Origin: Epilithonimonas zeae
GTDB lineage: Bacteria; Bacteroidota; Bacteroidia; Flavobacteriales; Weeksellaceae
Length of the DNA: 64,000 nt
Direction: 5' to 3'
Assembly (NCBI RefSeq): GCF_023278365.1
Contig: NZ_CP075338.1
Coordinates: 3,875,634 to 3,939,633, forward strand
Below are positions 1-8,434 of the stretch, in pieces. The notes beneath the pieces were generated by a model that was given only the letters and a program-made list of their open reading frames with translations, was not told the origin of the DNA and did not search any database. The number at the start of each line of letters is the position of its first letter. Positions within the stretch are counted from its first letter, which is position 1. A program made the position numbers and the translations under genes.

Positions 1-47
1 GCCTTTTCTGATTTCTTAATAGATACCAAATACTAAAAAATAATATT

Positions 48-764
48 ATGAGAAAAACGATTAATGTATCCAATCAGGGAGTAACCCTAGATACAGGAAG
101 AAGAAACTTTTTAAAATTGAGTGGTGTAGGATTAGCTATTGCTGGACTTACGCTTGTAGGATGTAACGATGATGATATGATCATTGGTGGAAACAACGGT
201 AATGTTTTCGACCTTGGAAAAGGTGATGTCGGAGTTCTTAATTATGCTTATGCTTTGGAACAGCTGGAAGCAGATTTTTATACCAAGGTGGTAAATAATT
301 TTTACTCAGGGATATCCAGTGTGGAAAAGGAACTTTTTACAGATTTGTATCATCATGAGGTAATCCACAGAGATTTCTTCAAAGCGGCAATTGGTGGTGC
401 TGCTCCGAACAGTATTCTTCCAACTTTGGAATTCCAGTATCCTAATGTCAATTTTAGTGATAGAAATTCAGTGCTGGCAACGGCAAAAGCTTTGGAGGAT
501 ACTGGTGTAGCAGCTTATAACGGCGCAGGAAAATATATTACCAATGCAGATTATCTTGTGATTGCAGGTAAAATAGTTTCTGTAGAAGCAAGACACGCTT
601 CGGCCATCAGAAACCTGATTAAACCTGGTTCGGCAGATTTCTCGGGAGACGATGTAATCGATGCTAACGGGTTGGATTTGGCAAAAGAACCAAAAGATAT
701 TGTGATGGCTGCGGGCGGATTTATCAAAACACCATTCACCTGGAAAGAAAGAAACATCGGTTAA
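48..764 (+). CDS. Ferritin-like protein, Tat/lipoprotein signal
   Basis: Predicted exported member of the ferritin-like Ferritin_2 type. The N-terminus has a twin-arginine motif GRRNFLKLSG (R18 R19), a hydrophobic stretch and a lipobox ending at C39, so Tat export followed by lipidation is likely. The four-helix di-iron signature is visible: E71/E74, E104 with H107 (HHEVIH), E150 (ALEDTG) and E180 with H183 (SVEARH). A role in metal binding or redox protection in the periplasm is inferred from the fold only. The next gene on the same strand, 27 bp away, encodes a second protein of the same fold, so the two probably act together. Any promoter lies mostly outside the window. Confidence 0.85.
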   Translation: MRKTINVSNQGVTLDTGRRNFLKLSGVGLAIAGLTLVGCNDDDMIIGGNNGNVFDLGKGDVGVLNYAYALEQLEADFYTKVVNNFYSGISSVEKELFTDLYHHEVIHRDFFKAAIGGAAPNSILPTLEFQYPNVNFSDRNSVLATAKALEDTGVAAYNGAGKYITNADYLVIAGKIVSVEARHASAIRNLIKPGSADFSGDDVIDANGLDLAKEPKDIVMAAGGFIKTPFTWKERNIG

Positions 765-791
765 TTTATTCATCTTTTAAATTCAATTATT

Positions 792-1604
792 ATGAACATT
801 CTTAAAATATTAGATAAGCTTTCTGATGACAAATTCTTTACTGCAGAAGCTTCAAGATTAGATGCAATTACAAATATTACCAACTTTGGGAAGAAAGCAG
901 CAGTGGCTGCAATTCCTTTAGGATTAGGTGCCTTAATGACAACACCTGTAAAAGGCGAAACCACAAAAGCTGAATCATCATTTGCTTTCAAGAGTACATT
1001 AACAGATGCTTTGCAATTGGCTTTGGTTTTAGAATACCTTGAGGATGAGTACTACAGAATGGGATTAGCAACTTCAGGGCTAATTCCAAATGCTGATAGA
1101 ATCGTTTTTTCACAGATTTCAAAACACGAGACTGCTCACGTTGCTTTTCTAAAGAGTGCTTTAACATCCTTAGGACAAACACCTGGTGCTAAACCAACCT
1201 TTGATTTTACAGCAAAAGGCAATTTCTCGCCGTTTACAGATTACAACCAGTTTTTGATTCTGGCTCAGGCTTTCGAAGATACGGGAGTGCGGGCTTACAA
1301 AGGCCAGGCTGGTAATGTAATGTCCAACAAAGATGTGTTGACCGCCGCTTTGCAAATCCATTCGGTGGAAGCAAGACATGCTTCTCAGGTCAGAAGAATG
1401 AGAGCAAACAAAGGTTGGATAGAGTTGGCTGATGGTGGTAATATGCCGTCAGCTACTAATCCAGTCTATGCTGGAGAACAAAATACCAATCAGGCAGGCT
1501 TCAATACAGCAACTGCTTTTGGGGATAAGGCAGGTTCTGCATCGTACGATGAGCCAATGAGCGGAAGCGATGCACAGACTATTGCATCATTGTTTATTGC
1601 ATAG
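792..1604 (+). CDS. Ferritin-like protein, second paralogue
   Basis: This 270-residue protein carries the same di-iron ligand pattern as its upstream neighbour: E81/E84 (LEYLEDEYY), E113 with H116 (KHETAH), E162 (AFEDTG) and E193 with H196 (SVEARH). It has no clear cleavable signal. A hydrophobic segment at about residues 35-52, preceded by KK, looks like a degraded Tat-type or membrane anchor region. It is probably co-transcribed with the preceding gene and may form a hetero-oligomer with it. Function beyond a probable metal-centred four-helix bundle cannot be stated. A bidirectional terminator follows about 100 bp after the stop. Confidence 0.83.
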   Translation: MNILKILDKLSDDKFFTAEASRLDAITNITNFGKKAAVAAIPLGLGALMTTPVKGETTKAESSFAFKSTLTDALQLALVLEYLEDEYYRMGLATSGLIPNADRIVFSQISKHETAHVAFLKSALTSLGQTPGAKPTFDFTAKGNFSPFTDYNQFLILAQAFEDTGVRAYKGQAGNVMSNKDVLTAALQIHSVEARHASQVRRMRANKGWIELADGGNMPSATNPVYAGEQNTNQAGFNTATAFGDKAGSASYDEPMSGSDAQTIASLFIA

Positions 1605-1707
1605 ACCTTACATAGTATATTTTGGTAAATCATTTTTCAGTTTCGGCTGGGAAATGATTTTTGTTTTAAGGGGAAGTAAAGTTTGGTGTTACTTTCAGTA
1701 AAAAATA

Positions 1708-1731
1708 AAACCGCTTTCCTGGAAACGGTTT
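1708..1731. terminator. Bidirectional intrinsic terminator
   Basis: A hairpin pairs AAACCG-C-TTTCC with GGAAACGGTTT (one bulged C) and has A-rich and T-rich flanks on both sides. It separates the convergent ferritin-like gene and the PKD lipoprotein gene. Confidence 0.75.
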
Positions 1732-1747
1732 TTATTTATTATAGTAA

Positions 1748-2104
1748 TTATTCTACAGTCACAGATTTCTTAGGCGATACCGTACATTTTCCCTTATCCA
1801 GATTCACATTGGTTTTTACTTCGTAAGTGCCACTGGTGCTATAAGTGTGTGAAATTGTTTTATTGGTTGTGGTAGTTTTGTTACCATCTCCAAAATCCCA
1901 CTCTACAGAAGTCAGTGTTTTTTCACCGCTGTAACTTATGGTGAAATCTAACTGCTTTGGATTTGTGGTAGAGATATCGTAATGCATAGAAGTGAGTATA
2001 GCTTCGCCAAGACAGTCTACAGCAGCTTCCTCAGCTTTTCTGCAGGAGTTGGTTGTTAGTGCAAAGCAGAAAAATAATAACAGGTAAAAAATTCTTAGTT
2101 TCAT
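1748..2104 (-). CDS. Small PKD-domain lipoprotein
   Basis: This 118-residue protein begins with a lipoprotein signal peptide ending at a lipobox-like TNSC (C21). The remainder is essentially one PKD domain, recognisable by WDFGDG at residues 69-74 and the downstream HTYSTSGTYEV strand. PKD domains are beta-sandwich modules of surface proteins. It carries no catalytic motif, so it is probably a small surface or periplasmic binding or structural lipoprotein. The gene follows another lipoprotein gene on the same strand after 17 bp and is probably co-transcribed with it. Confidence 0.8.
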   Translation of the reverse strand: MKLRIFYLLLFFCFALTTNSCRKAEEAAVDCLGEAILTSMHYDISTTNPKQLDFTISYSGEKTLTSVEWDFGDGNKTTTTNKTISHTYSTSGTYEVKTNVNLDKGKCTVSPKKSVTVE

Positions 2105-2121
2105 AATGTGAGATTTTAGTT

Positions 2122-2715
2122 TTAAAAGGTATAATCTTTAGCGTTGTTGTTTGGAAAGATAACTATCACCTTGTCACTTGGTTTTTCAGAAGTCTGAGAA
2201 ACAATCGAAGGGTTGGAAGGATACTTCCCGTTCTTATAAGTTAAGGCTTTCCATTGGTCACCATCCTGAAGGTACAGGATCTTCCATCCATTTTTCATCT
2301 CAGAATCCACATAGATGGGCGGTCTGATAACCGTGAATTTCGTAATAGGCTGCAGATGGTCATTCAGTAAAATCATAGAGCAGCCTCCTGTTCCACAAAA
2401 ATAAGGCGTTGAAAAACTCACAAACACTTCCATTTTACCTTCATCGTTGAGGTCGATGGTATTGTAGCGGAATTTCCGATCATTCATCCCAATGGATTTC
2501 AGGTCTGCAGGAGTCAAATAGTCGTTAGCAATATAATGGGCTATTTTTTCGGTAATAGCTCTCTGATTGTCAGGCTGAATCTGGGGTTTAGCTGTTACGC
2601 TGTCACTCAAGGAGATTTTTTGAGGTTCTGACGATGAGGTTTGCTCCGTTTTACTGCAACTGAATACCGAAACCGTAGCTAGAATTAGTCCTCTAATTAT
2701 GATACTGTTTTTCAT
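2122..2715 (-). CDS. Hypothetical lipoprotein
   Basis: The N-terminus is a signal peptide with lipobox VFSC (C20), followed by a Ser/Gln-rich linker to about residue 55. The mature domain of about 140 residues contains a segment describing a folded beta-rich domain with two cysteines around CGTGGCSM. I do not recognise the family. It is probably the first gene of a two-lipoprotein unit with the PKD protein downstream. Confidence 0.7.
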   Translation of the reverse strand: MKNSIIIRGLILATVSVFSCSKTEQTSSSEPQKISLSDSVTAKPQIQPDNQRAITEKIAHYIANDYLTPADLKSIGMNDRKFRYNTIDLNDEGKMEVFVSFSTPYFCGTGGCSMILLNDHLQPITKFTVIRPPIYVDSEMKNGWKILYLQDGDQWKALTYKNGKYPSNPSIVSQTSEKPSDKVIVIFPNNNAKDYTF

Positions 2716-2924
2716 AATCTCAATTTATTCCTCTAAGTTACAAGATTTCGACGATTTCGTTAATGTCTGATGTCATATTTGCGTTAATTTTTATAAATAA
2801 TAAAACCAATTTCTCAGGAAATTATGATTTCAATTTTAATTAACACAACACCCTTGCTCACACGTTCTGCATTAATTATTTTTACATTTATGATTATTCT
2901 GAAATTTTACAAACAGCAAGGTAA

Positions 2925-3869
2925 ATGATGCGGAAGAAACTCATAATGTTGTTGATGCTCAGTACAGTTTCTGCTAAAGCACAGACAAGACCGGCAGAAG
3001 TAGGAATCATATTGGATAATGATCTCTATGTTTCCACCGTCAATGATCAATATTATACCAATGGTGTAGAGCTTTTCTATCGCCAGATAATTCCGCATAA
3101 AAAAGAAATTGTTAATAAAAAAATCCTCGAGTTCAGGCTGGGGCAGTATATTTACAATCCGCAAACCAATAAGGCTCTGGACTTATCCAAGAATGACCGC
3201 CCATTTGCTGGTTATCTTTTTGGAGAAGCAGGTATCAATACATTTTATCAGGATCAGTCGGTTCTCAAGATCGGTACACAACTCGGCTATGTGGGACCCA
3301 ATGCTTTTGGAGAAGAATTTCAGAAAGGTTTTCATAAACTGTTTGGATACAACAAGATTTACGGATGGAGTCATCAGGTCAAAAATGCTTTGGCGGTTCA
3401 GGTAAACGTTTTCTATTCCAAGCAGTTGTTTACGGGGCAGCAACGTTTCGTAGATTTTCATATTCAGACAGAAGGAAGTTTAGGAACTGTTTTCACAGGA
3501 GTGAGTGTAGGACCGGTAGTGAGATTAAGCCTGATAAAGTTGATCCCCATTTATAATTCCAACCTCTATGATGGGGCATTGCAGAGCGATAAAAATAAAA
3601 CTGCCGACCGCGAATTCTACTTCTATATCATGCCAAAACTGAATTACCAAGCCTATGATGCTACAATACAAGGCAGTTTGTTTAATGAGGACAGTCCTGT
3701 TACTTTTCCTTTGGAACCGATTCGCTTCAATTCAGAAGCGGGATTCAAATTCCGACGAAACCATTGGAATCTTTCCTACGCCTTCATCTACCGAAGCAAG
3801 GAGCTGAAAAACAACGATGTCAAATCCTATTACTACGGTTCTATTGGGATTGGTTATCTCTTATATTAA
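2925..3869 (+). CDS. LpxR-family lipid A deacylase (DUF2219)
   Basis: Predicted outer-membrane beta-barrel enzyme of the LpxR family, which removes the 3'-acyloxyacyl group from lipid A. After a signal peptide (cleavage near AKA-Q20) come the family landmarks: DND around N32-D33, T45 in YYTNGV, NDRPFAGY at 90-97, GPNAFGE at 124-130 and H137 before the GWSHQ motif. These fit the catalytic Asn/Asp/Thr/His set known from the Salmonella enzyme, aligned by eye. The length of 314 residues matches the family. It probably remodels lipid A at the cell surface. It is convergent with a VOC gene across a short hairpin terminator. Confidence 0.85.
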   Translation: MMRKKLIMLLMLSTVSAKAQTRPAEVGIILDNDLYVSTVNDQYYTNGVELFYRQIIPHKKEIVNKKILEFRLGQYIYNPQTNKALDLSKNDRPFAGYLFGEAGINTFYQDQSVLKIGTQLGYVGPNAFGEEFQKGFHKLFGYNKIYGWSHQVKNALAVQVNVFYSKQLFTGQQRFVDFHIQTEGSLGTVFTGVSVGPVVRLSLIKLIPIYNSNLYDGALQSDKNKTADREFYFYIMPKLNYQAYDATIQGSLFNEDSPVTFPLEPIRFNSEAGFKFRRNHWNLSYAFIYRSKELKNNDVKSYYYGSIGIGYLLY

Positions 3870-3877
3870 ATAACAAA

Positions 3878-3895
3878 CCGCCTTTTCAAAAGCGG
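3878..3895. terminator. Hairpin between convergent genes
   Basis: CCGC plus TTTT pairs with AAAA plus GCGG around a one-base loop, with one bulged C. It lies in the 38-bp gap between the LpxR-like gene and the VOC gene. The T-tract is weak, so termination strength is uncertain. Confidence 0.5.
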
Positions 3896-3907
3896 CTCCA
3901 ATATATT

Positions 3908-4300
3908 TTATCCCATAGGTGTGCAGACTTCTATCAGGAAACCATCAGGGTCTCTCAGGTAGGCTACAGTTTGTCCCCACGGTTTGATCTTAGGTTTCTC
4001 TACAAGCGTGGCACCTGCTGTTATTGCTTTTTCAACAGTAGCTTCTACATCATCTGTTGTGAAACCAATCTCAATCCCAAATGGCTTATTACTCAATTTA
4101 CTTTCCATAAAGCCTTCGAATAGATTAGATTGTGCTAAAGTGATTGAAGCAAAAGCAAGAGTTGTTTCACCCACCAAAAGTTCAGCGTAATCCTGGTCTG
4201 GTGTCACAAATTTTCTCGTGAAACCAAATCCATTCTCATAAAACGAAATGCTTTTCTCTACATCCTGAACGTATAGAATGGTGTAAGCAAATTTTATCAT
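3908..4300 (-). CDS. VOC / glyoxalase-like protein
   Basis: A 130-residue single-module vicinal-oxygen-chelate protein. It opens with KFAYTILYVQDVEKSISFYENGFG and ends with YLRDPDGFLIEVCTP, the two beta-alpha-beta-beta-beta halves typical of the glyoxalase/bleomycin-resistance fold. The metal-ligand pattern (a Glu near LIEV and a His or Glu in each half) is only partly visible, so the substrate is unknown. Likely a cytosolic small-molecule-binding or isomerase/dioxygenase-type protein. Confidence 0.8.
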   Translation of the reverse strand: MIKFAYTILYVQDVEKSISFYENGFGFTRKFVTPDQDYAELLVGETTLAFASITLAQSNLFEGFMESKLSNKPFGIEIGFTTDDVEATVEKAITAGATLVEKPKIKPWGQTVAYLRDPDGFLIEVCTPMG

Positions 4301-4329
4301 AGTCTTGATTATTTAATTTAACTCAATCC

Positions 4330-4466
4330 CTGCCGTCACTTCGAATGTTTTTTCCCAGCACAGCGCAGAAAAATTGTATCGAAAACCTTAGTGATTCTTA
4401 CATCCAACTCTCAATATGCTACTCGAAATGCCAAACAATCATTCATCATTTATAATTCATCATTAA
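4330..4466. repeat. Degenerate intergenic repeat remnants
   Basis: The gap between the VOC gene and acs carries a CGTCACTTCGAATG-like word, then TATCGAAAACC, and finally CATTTATAATTCATCATTAA at 4448-4467. The last word recurs at about 45030-45050. These are pieces of dispersed intergenic repeats; no gene or clear regulatory site was seen. Confidence 0.45.
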
Positions 4467-4467
4467 T

Positions 4468-6375
4468 TTAAACTCTCTCATCCTTAATCTCATCCACAAT
4501 CTCAGGATTCAATAGAGTAGAAGTATCCCCAAAGTTAGAGAAATCGCCTTCAGCAATCTTTCTCAAGATTCGACGCATAATTTTCCCTGATCTTGTTTTC
4601 GGTAACCCAGACACAAACTGTATTTTATCCAACTTCGCAATTGGTCCGATCTGTTCAGAAATCAACTGGTTAATTTCTTTTGCCAAGTTCTCTTTGTTTC
4701 GGACTTCTCCGGATTCTTTCAGAATGACGAAACCATAAAGAGCATTTCCTTTGATATCGTGCGGGTAACCAACAATCGCAGATTCGGCTACAGCAGGATG
4801 CTCATTGATGCTATCTTCAATTGGTGCTGTTCCAAGATTATGCCCGGAAACAATCACAACATCATCCACACGCCCGGTGATTCTGTAATAACCAACCTCA
4901 TCTCTCAAAGCACCATCCCCAGTGAAATATTTCCCAGGAAATGCAGAGAAATAGGTCTCCTTATAACGCTGATGATCACCCCAAATCGTTCTGGCAATGC
5001 CTGGCCAAGGAAAACGGATACAAAGATTCCCGGTGACTTGATTGCCGGAGATTTCGTTGCGTTTATCATCCATCAACACTGGCTGAATTCCGGGTAAAGG
5101 CAAAGTCGCATAAGTGGGTTTGGTAGGCGTCACAAAAGGAATTGGTGAGATGAGGATGCCGCCGGTTTCAGTTTGCCACCACGTATCGACAATTGGACAT
5201 TTTTTCTTGCCGACGTTATCATTGTACCAGTGCCACGCCTCATCATTAATTGGTTCACCAACAGAGCCGATGACTTTCAAAGAATCCAGATTATGTTTCT
5301 GAACCCATTCCACACTTTCCTTTGCCAATGACCGAATCGCCGTTGGTGCTGTGTAAAACTGAGTTACCTTATGTTTCTCAATCACTTCCCAGAATCTTCC
5401 CGCATCAGGATAAGTTGGCACCCCTTCGAAGATCACTGTTGTTGCGCCATTCAGTAACGGACCGTAAAGAATATATGAGTGCCCCGTAATCCAGCCAATG
5501 TCTGCCGTACACCAATAGATGTCATTCTCCTTATAATTAAAAACATTCTTGAACGTGTAAGCCGTATAAACCATATAACCAGCGCAAGTGTGAAGCATCC
5601 CTTTTGGTTTCCCTGTAGAACCGGAAGTGTAAAGAATGAACAATGGGTCTTCCGCATCCATAATTACCGTAACAAAATCCGAAGAAGCTTTATCATAATA
5701 ATCCGACATCCAGTGGTCTCGCCCTTCTTTCATCTTTACATCATTATGTGTTCTTTTAACAACCAAAACATTTTCTACGGTTGGAGCTTTTTCTAAAGCT
5801 TCATCCACAATACTTTTCAGGTCAAGGACTTTGTTTCCTCTATAACTTCCGTCTGATGTGATAACCATTTTTGCACCACAGTCATTCACTCTGGAAGCAA
5901 CAGCCGATGCGGAAAATCCTGCAAATATCACAGAATGAACCGCGCCCAATTTAGCACAGGCCAGCATCGTTATTGCTAATTCCGGAATCATCGGAAGGTA
6001 GATGCAGACTCTGTCGCCTTTCTCAACACCCATTTCACGTAGGATATTGGCGGTTTTATTCACTCTTTCATAAAGTTCATTGAAGCTGATATGTTGCGCT
6101 TCTTCTTTTGGGTCATTCGGTTCCCAGATGATAGCGGTTTTGTCACCACGCACGGAAAGATGTCTGTCCAGGCAGTTTTTGGTAATATTCAGTTTTGCGT
6201 TCTTGAACCATTTGATGTTGGCTTCCTCCATATTATAATCCACGACTTTGGACCAACGTTGATACCACACAAAATTCTCGTCCGCAATCTTGTCCCAAAA
6301 CTTTTTCGGATTTTTAATAGACTTCTTATACTCCTTAAAATAATCCTGTAAATTCTGAATGTGATAATTTCTCAT
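4468..6375 (-). CDS. acs: Acetyl-CoA synthetase (AMP-forming)
   Basis: ATP-dependent acetate activation to acetyl-CoA through acetyl-AMP. The protein has the full ANL-superfamily architecture: an N-terminal ACAS_N segment (YFKEYKKSIKNPKKFWDKIA), the phosphate-binding loop YTSGSTGKPKG, the A5-type motif WWQTETGG, the hinge region TGDGALRDEVGYYRITGRVDDV and the C-terminal PKTRSGKIMRR with the catalytic lysine that is the usual acetylation target. I place the start at the ATG at 6375 (MRNYHIQNLQDYF, about 635 residues) because the upstream in-frame ATG at 6414 adds 13 residues unlike the family. It is a single-gene unit divergent from the arginine operon. Confidence 0.93.
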   Translation of the reverse strand: MRNYHIQNLQDYFKEYKKSIKNPKKFWDKIADENFVWYQRWSKVVDYNMEEANIKWFKNAKLNITKNCLDRHLSVRGDKTAIIWEPNDPKEEAQHISFNELYERVNKTANILREMGVEKGDRVCIYLPMIPELAITMLACAKLGAVHSVIFAGFSASAVASRVNDCGAKMVITSDGSYRGNKVLDLKSIVDEALEKAPTVENVLVVKRTHNDVKMKEGRDHWMSDYYDKASSDFVTVIMDAEDPLFILYTSGSTGKPKGMLHTCAGYMVYTAYTFKNVFNYKENDIYWCTADIGWITGHSYILYGPLLNGATTVIFEGVPTYPDAGRFWEVIEKHKVTQFYTAPTAIRSLAKESVEWVQKHNLDSLKVIGSVGEPINDEAWHWYNDNVGKKKCPIVDTWWQTETGGILISPIPFVTPTKPTYATLPLPGIQPVLMDDKRNEISGNQVTGNLCIRFPWPGIARTIWGDHQRYKETYFSAFPGKYFTGDGALRDEVGYYRITGRVDDVVIVSGHNLGTAPIEDSINEHPAVAESAIVGYPHDIKGNALYGFVILKESGEVRNKENLAKEINQLISEQIGPIAKLDKIQFVSGLPKTRSGKIMRRILRKIAEGDFSNFGDTSTLLNPEIVDEIKDERV

Positions 6376-6496
6376 ATATATTTTGATTAGGTTTTTAACT
6401 CTTGTTACGTTCAAGCCAATTTACATAAAATTGAGCAAATATGAACTGAATATGACTCAGTTTCAGGATTAAAATTATTGTTAATATAAATTTAAC

Positions 6497-6567
6497 AGAT
6501 AATATTATCTTTTTAATTTGTTTTATAAAGATAATTATTTCTATTTTTGCATCTTAATTTAGATAAT
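6497..6567 (+). promoter_or_regulatory. Three AGATAAT boxes, 32-nt pitch (putative operator)
   Basis: AGATAAT occurs at 6497-6503, 6529-6535 and 6561-6567, exactly 32 nt apart, about three helical turns. The first copy is part of a perfect palindrome GATAATATTATC (6498-6509). The boxes flank the -33 element, sit between the -33 and -7 elements, and lie just before the start codon. A multimeric repressor binding one DNA face is a natural reading; the regulator is not identified. Confidence 0.45.
6518..6549 (+). promoter_or_regulatory. Arginine operon promoter
   Basis: A Bacteroidota sigma-A-type promoter. A TTTG -33 element at 6517-6520 is followed after 21 nt by TATTTTTG at 6542-6549, matching TAnnTTTG. 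The start codon of the first gene is at 6572, giving a leader of roughly 15-20 nt. Confidence 0.7.
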
Positions 6568-6571
6568 ATCA

Positions 6572-7150
6572 ATGAAATTAGAAGTTTCTTCAGAGAAACA
6601 TTTGGTTTATGTAGAAGAAATCAGAAACGAAATGGAGGATTCTGCGAAAAAACGCGGAACTGGTATCGCAAAACGTTCTTCCGACTATCTGAGCAAAAAA
6701 ATCTCAGAAGGCAATTCTATTATAGCAATTGACGAAAATGGTACCTGGGCAGGCTTCTGTTACATAGAAACCTGGACAAACGGTGAGTATGTAGCCAATT
6801 CAGGATTGATAATTTCGCCTCAATTCAGGAATGCCGGTCTGGCAACTCAGATTAAGGAAAGGATTTTCCAATTATCCCGTGAAAAATATCCGAATGCGAA
6901 AATTTTTGGATTGACAACAGGAATGGCGGTGATGAAAATCAACAGCAGTTTAGGTTACAAGCCGGTTATTTATTCTGAACTGACTCAGGATGAACAATTC
7001 TGGAATGGCTGTAAAAATTGTGTGAACTACGATATTCTGATGATGAAAGAACGCAAAAACTGTCTTTGTACGGCAATGCTTTTCGTTCCCGAAAATCTGA
7101 ATCAAGAGAAAAAGAAAAATTTTGAATCCATAAATAATAATAATGAGTAA
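6572..7150 (+). CDS. GNAT acyltransferase, probable N-acylglutamate synthase
   Basis: First gene of the arginine operon, overlapping argG by 8 bp. The GNAT fold is recognisable from the strand VANSGLIISPQFRNAGLATQI, with the acetyl-CoA-binding loop at about residues 84-94. No classical ArgA or ArgJ is visible in the operon, so this enzyme is the best candidate for the first step, acylation of glutamate. The C-terminus has an unusual cysteine set, C147-x2-C150 and C164-x-C166, within the words GCKNC and NCLC, which could bind zinc. Acyl donor (acetyl or succinyl) cannot be read. The start at 6572 fits the promoter. Confidence 0.72.
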   Translation: MKLEVSSEKHLVYVEEIRNEMEDSAKKRGTGIAKRSSDYLSKKISEGNSIIAIDENGTWAGFCYIETWTNGEYVANSGLIISPQFRNAGLATQIKERIFQLSREKYPNAKIFGLTTGMAVMKINSSLGYKPVIYSELTQDEQFWNGCKNCVNYDILMMKERKNCLCTAMLFVPENLNQEKKKNFESINNNNE

Positions 7151-8336
7151 GAAAGTAGTTTTGGCATTTAGCGGAGGTTTGGACACTTCTTATTGCGCAA
7201 AATATCTGAGTGAAACTTTGGCTTATGAAGTTCACGCAGTCACGATTAATACAGGAGGTTTTGATAAGGAAGATGAAGTTTTGCTAAAAGAAAAAGCGGA
7301 AAAATTAGGTGTGGCTTCTTACAGGTTTGTTGATGCTTCGGAAAAATATTATAATGATTGTGTCAAGTATTTGATTTTTGGTAACGTTTTGAAAAACAAT
7401 ACTTATCCATTGTCTGTGAGTGCGGAAAGGACGATTCAGGCGCAGACGATTGCGGAAGTAGCTTTGGAAATCGGAGCGGATGCGATTGCGCATGGAAGCA
7501 CAGGAGCAGGAAATGACCAAGTTCGTTTTGATTTGATGTTCCAGGTAATGTGTCCGAAAATAGAAATCATCACACCAATTCGTGATTTGAGTTTGTCACG
7601 TGAAGATGAAATCCAATTTTTGAAAAATCACAATTACGAAATGGATTTTGACAAAGCAAAATATTCCATTAACAAAGGACTTTGGGGAACTTCGGTTGGT
7701 GGAAAAGAAACTTTGACATCTCAGAATTACCTTCCGGAAGAAGCATTTCCTTCTCAAATCGAGAAAACAGAGCCTTCTCCATTGGAAATCGAGTTCAAAA
7801 ACGGAGAATTGTTTTCTGTAAATGGCGAGATGTTTTCTCATCCGGTTTTGGCGATTCAGAAGATTGAGGAATTAGCTTCTCCTTATGGAATCGGTCGTGA
7901 TATCCACGTCGGAGATACGATTGTCGGCATCAAAGGACGTGTCGGTTTCGAGGCTGCTGCAGCGTCAATCATCATCAAAGCGCATCATTTGCTGGAGAAA
8001 CACACTTTATCAAAATACCAGCAGACGATAAAATCACAGTTGTCGGATTGGTACGGAAACTGGCTTCACGAAGCGCTTTTCCTTGACCCGGTAATGAGAA
8101 ATATCGAATCATTTTTGCAGGATTCTCAGAAAACCGTTAATGGAAAGGTATTCATCACGCTTCATCCGTATCGTTTCATTCTGAACGGAATCGCGTCTGA
8201 AAATGATTTGATGTCTTCAAAATTTGGAAGTTACGGCGAAGAAAATCTCGCTTGGAGTGGCGAAGATGTGAAAGGTTTTACAAAAATCCTTAGCAATTCG
8301 CTCAATATATATCATCAAGTTAACAAATTAAATTAA
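7143..8336 (+). CDS. argG: Argininosuccinate synthase
   Basis: Condenses citrulline and aspartate with ATP to argininosuccinate. The PP-loop AFSGGLDTSY is at residues 8-17, followed by the citrulline/aspartate-binding region TYPLSVSAERTIQA and AHGSTGAGNDQVRFD. At 397 residues it has normal family length. The start overlaps the upstream GNAT gene by 8 bp, suggesting translational coupling. Placement second in the operon, ahead of argC, differs from the biochemical order but is usual for flavobacterial arginine clusters as far as I recall. Confidence 0.95.
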   Translation: MSKKVVLAFSGGLDTSYCAKYLSETLAYEVHAVTINTGGFDKEDEVLLKEKAEKLGVASYRFVDASEKYYNDCVKYLIFGNVLKNNTYPLSVSAERTIQAQTIAEVALEIGADAIAHGSTGAGNDQVRFDLMFQVMCPKIEIITPIRDLSLSREDEIQFLKNHNYEMDFDKAKYSINKGLWGTSVGGKETLTSQNYLPEEAFPSQIEKTEPSPLEIEFKNGELFSVNGEMFSHPVLAIQKIEELASPYGIGRDIHVGDTIVGIKGRVGFEAAAASIIIKAHHLLEKHTLSKYQQTIKSQLSDWYGNWLHEALFLDPVMRNIESFLQDSQKTVNGKVFITLHPYRFILNGIASENDLMSSKFGSYGEENLAWSGEDVKGFTKILSNSLNIYHQVNKLN

Positions 8337-8343
8337 AAATTTT

Positions 8344-8416
8344 TGCTGAGCGTAAGCACCTTTGCGAACCTTAAAACAGTTAGTAGTTAAAAAATCTTTG
8401 CGCTCTTTGCGTTCAA
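8344..8416 (+). repeat. CTTTGCG intergenic repeat, copy A
   Basis: The argG-argC gap is filled by an approximately 75-nt element. It starts TGCTGAGCGTAAGC, has CTTTGCG at 8360-8366, an A-rich middle, and two more CTTTGCG words at 8396-8402 and 8405-8411 just before the argC start. The same architecture recurs at 11731, 13838 and 49703. Confidence 0.75.
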
Positions 8417-8434
8417 AAATATTAAAAAATAAAA

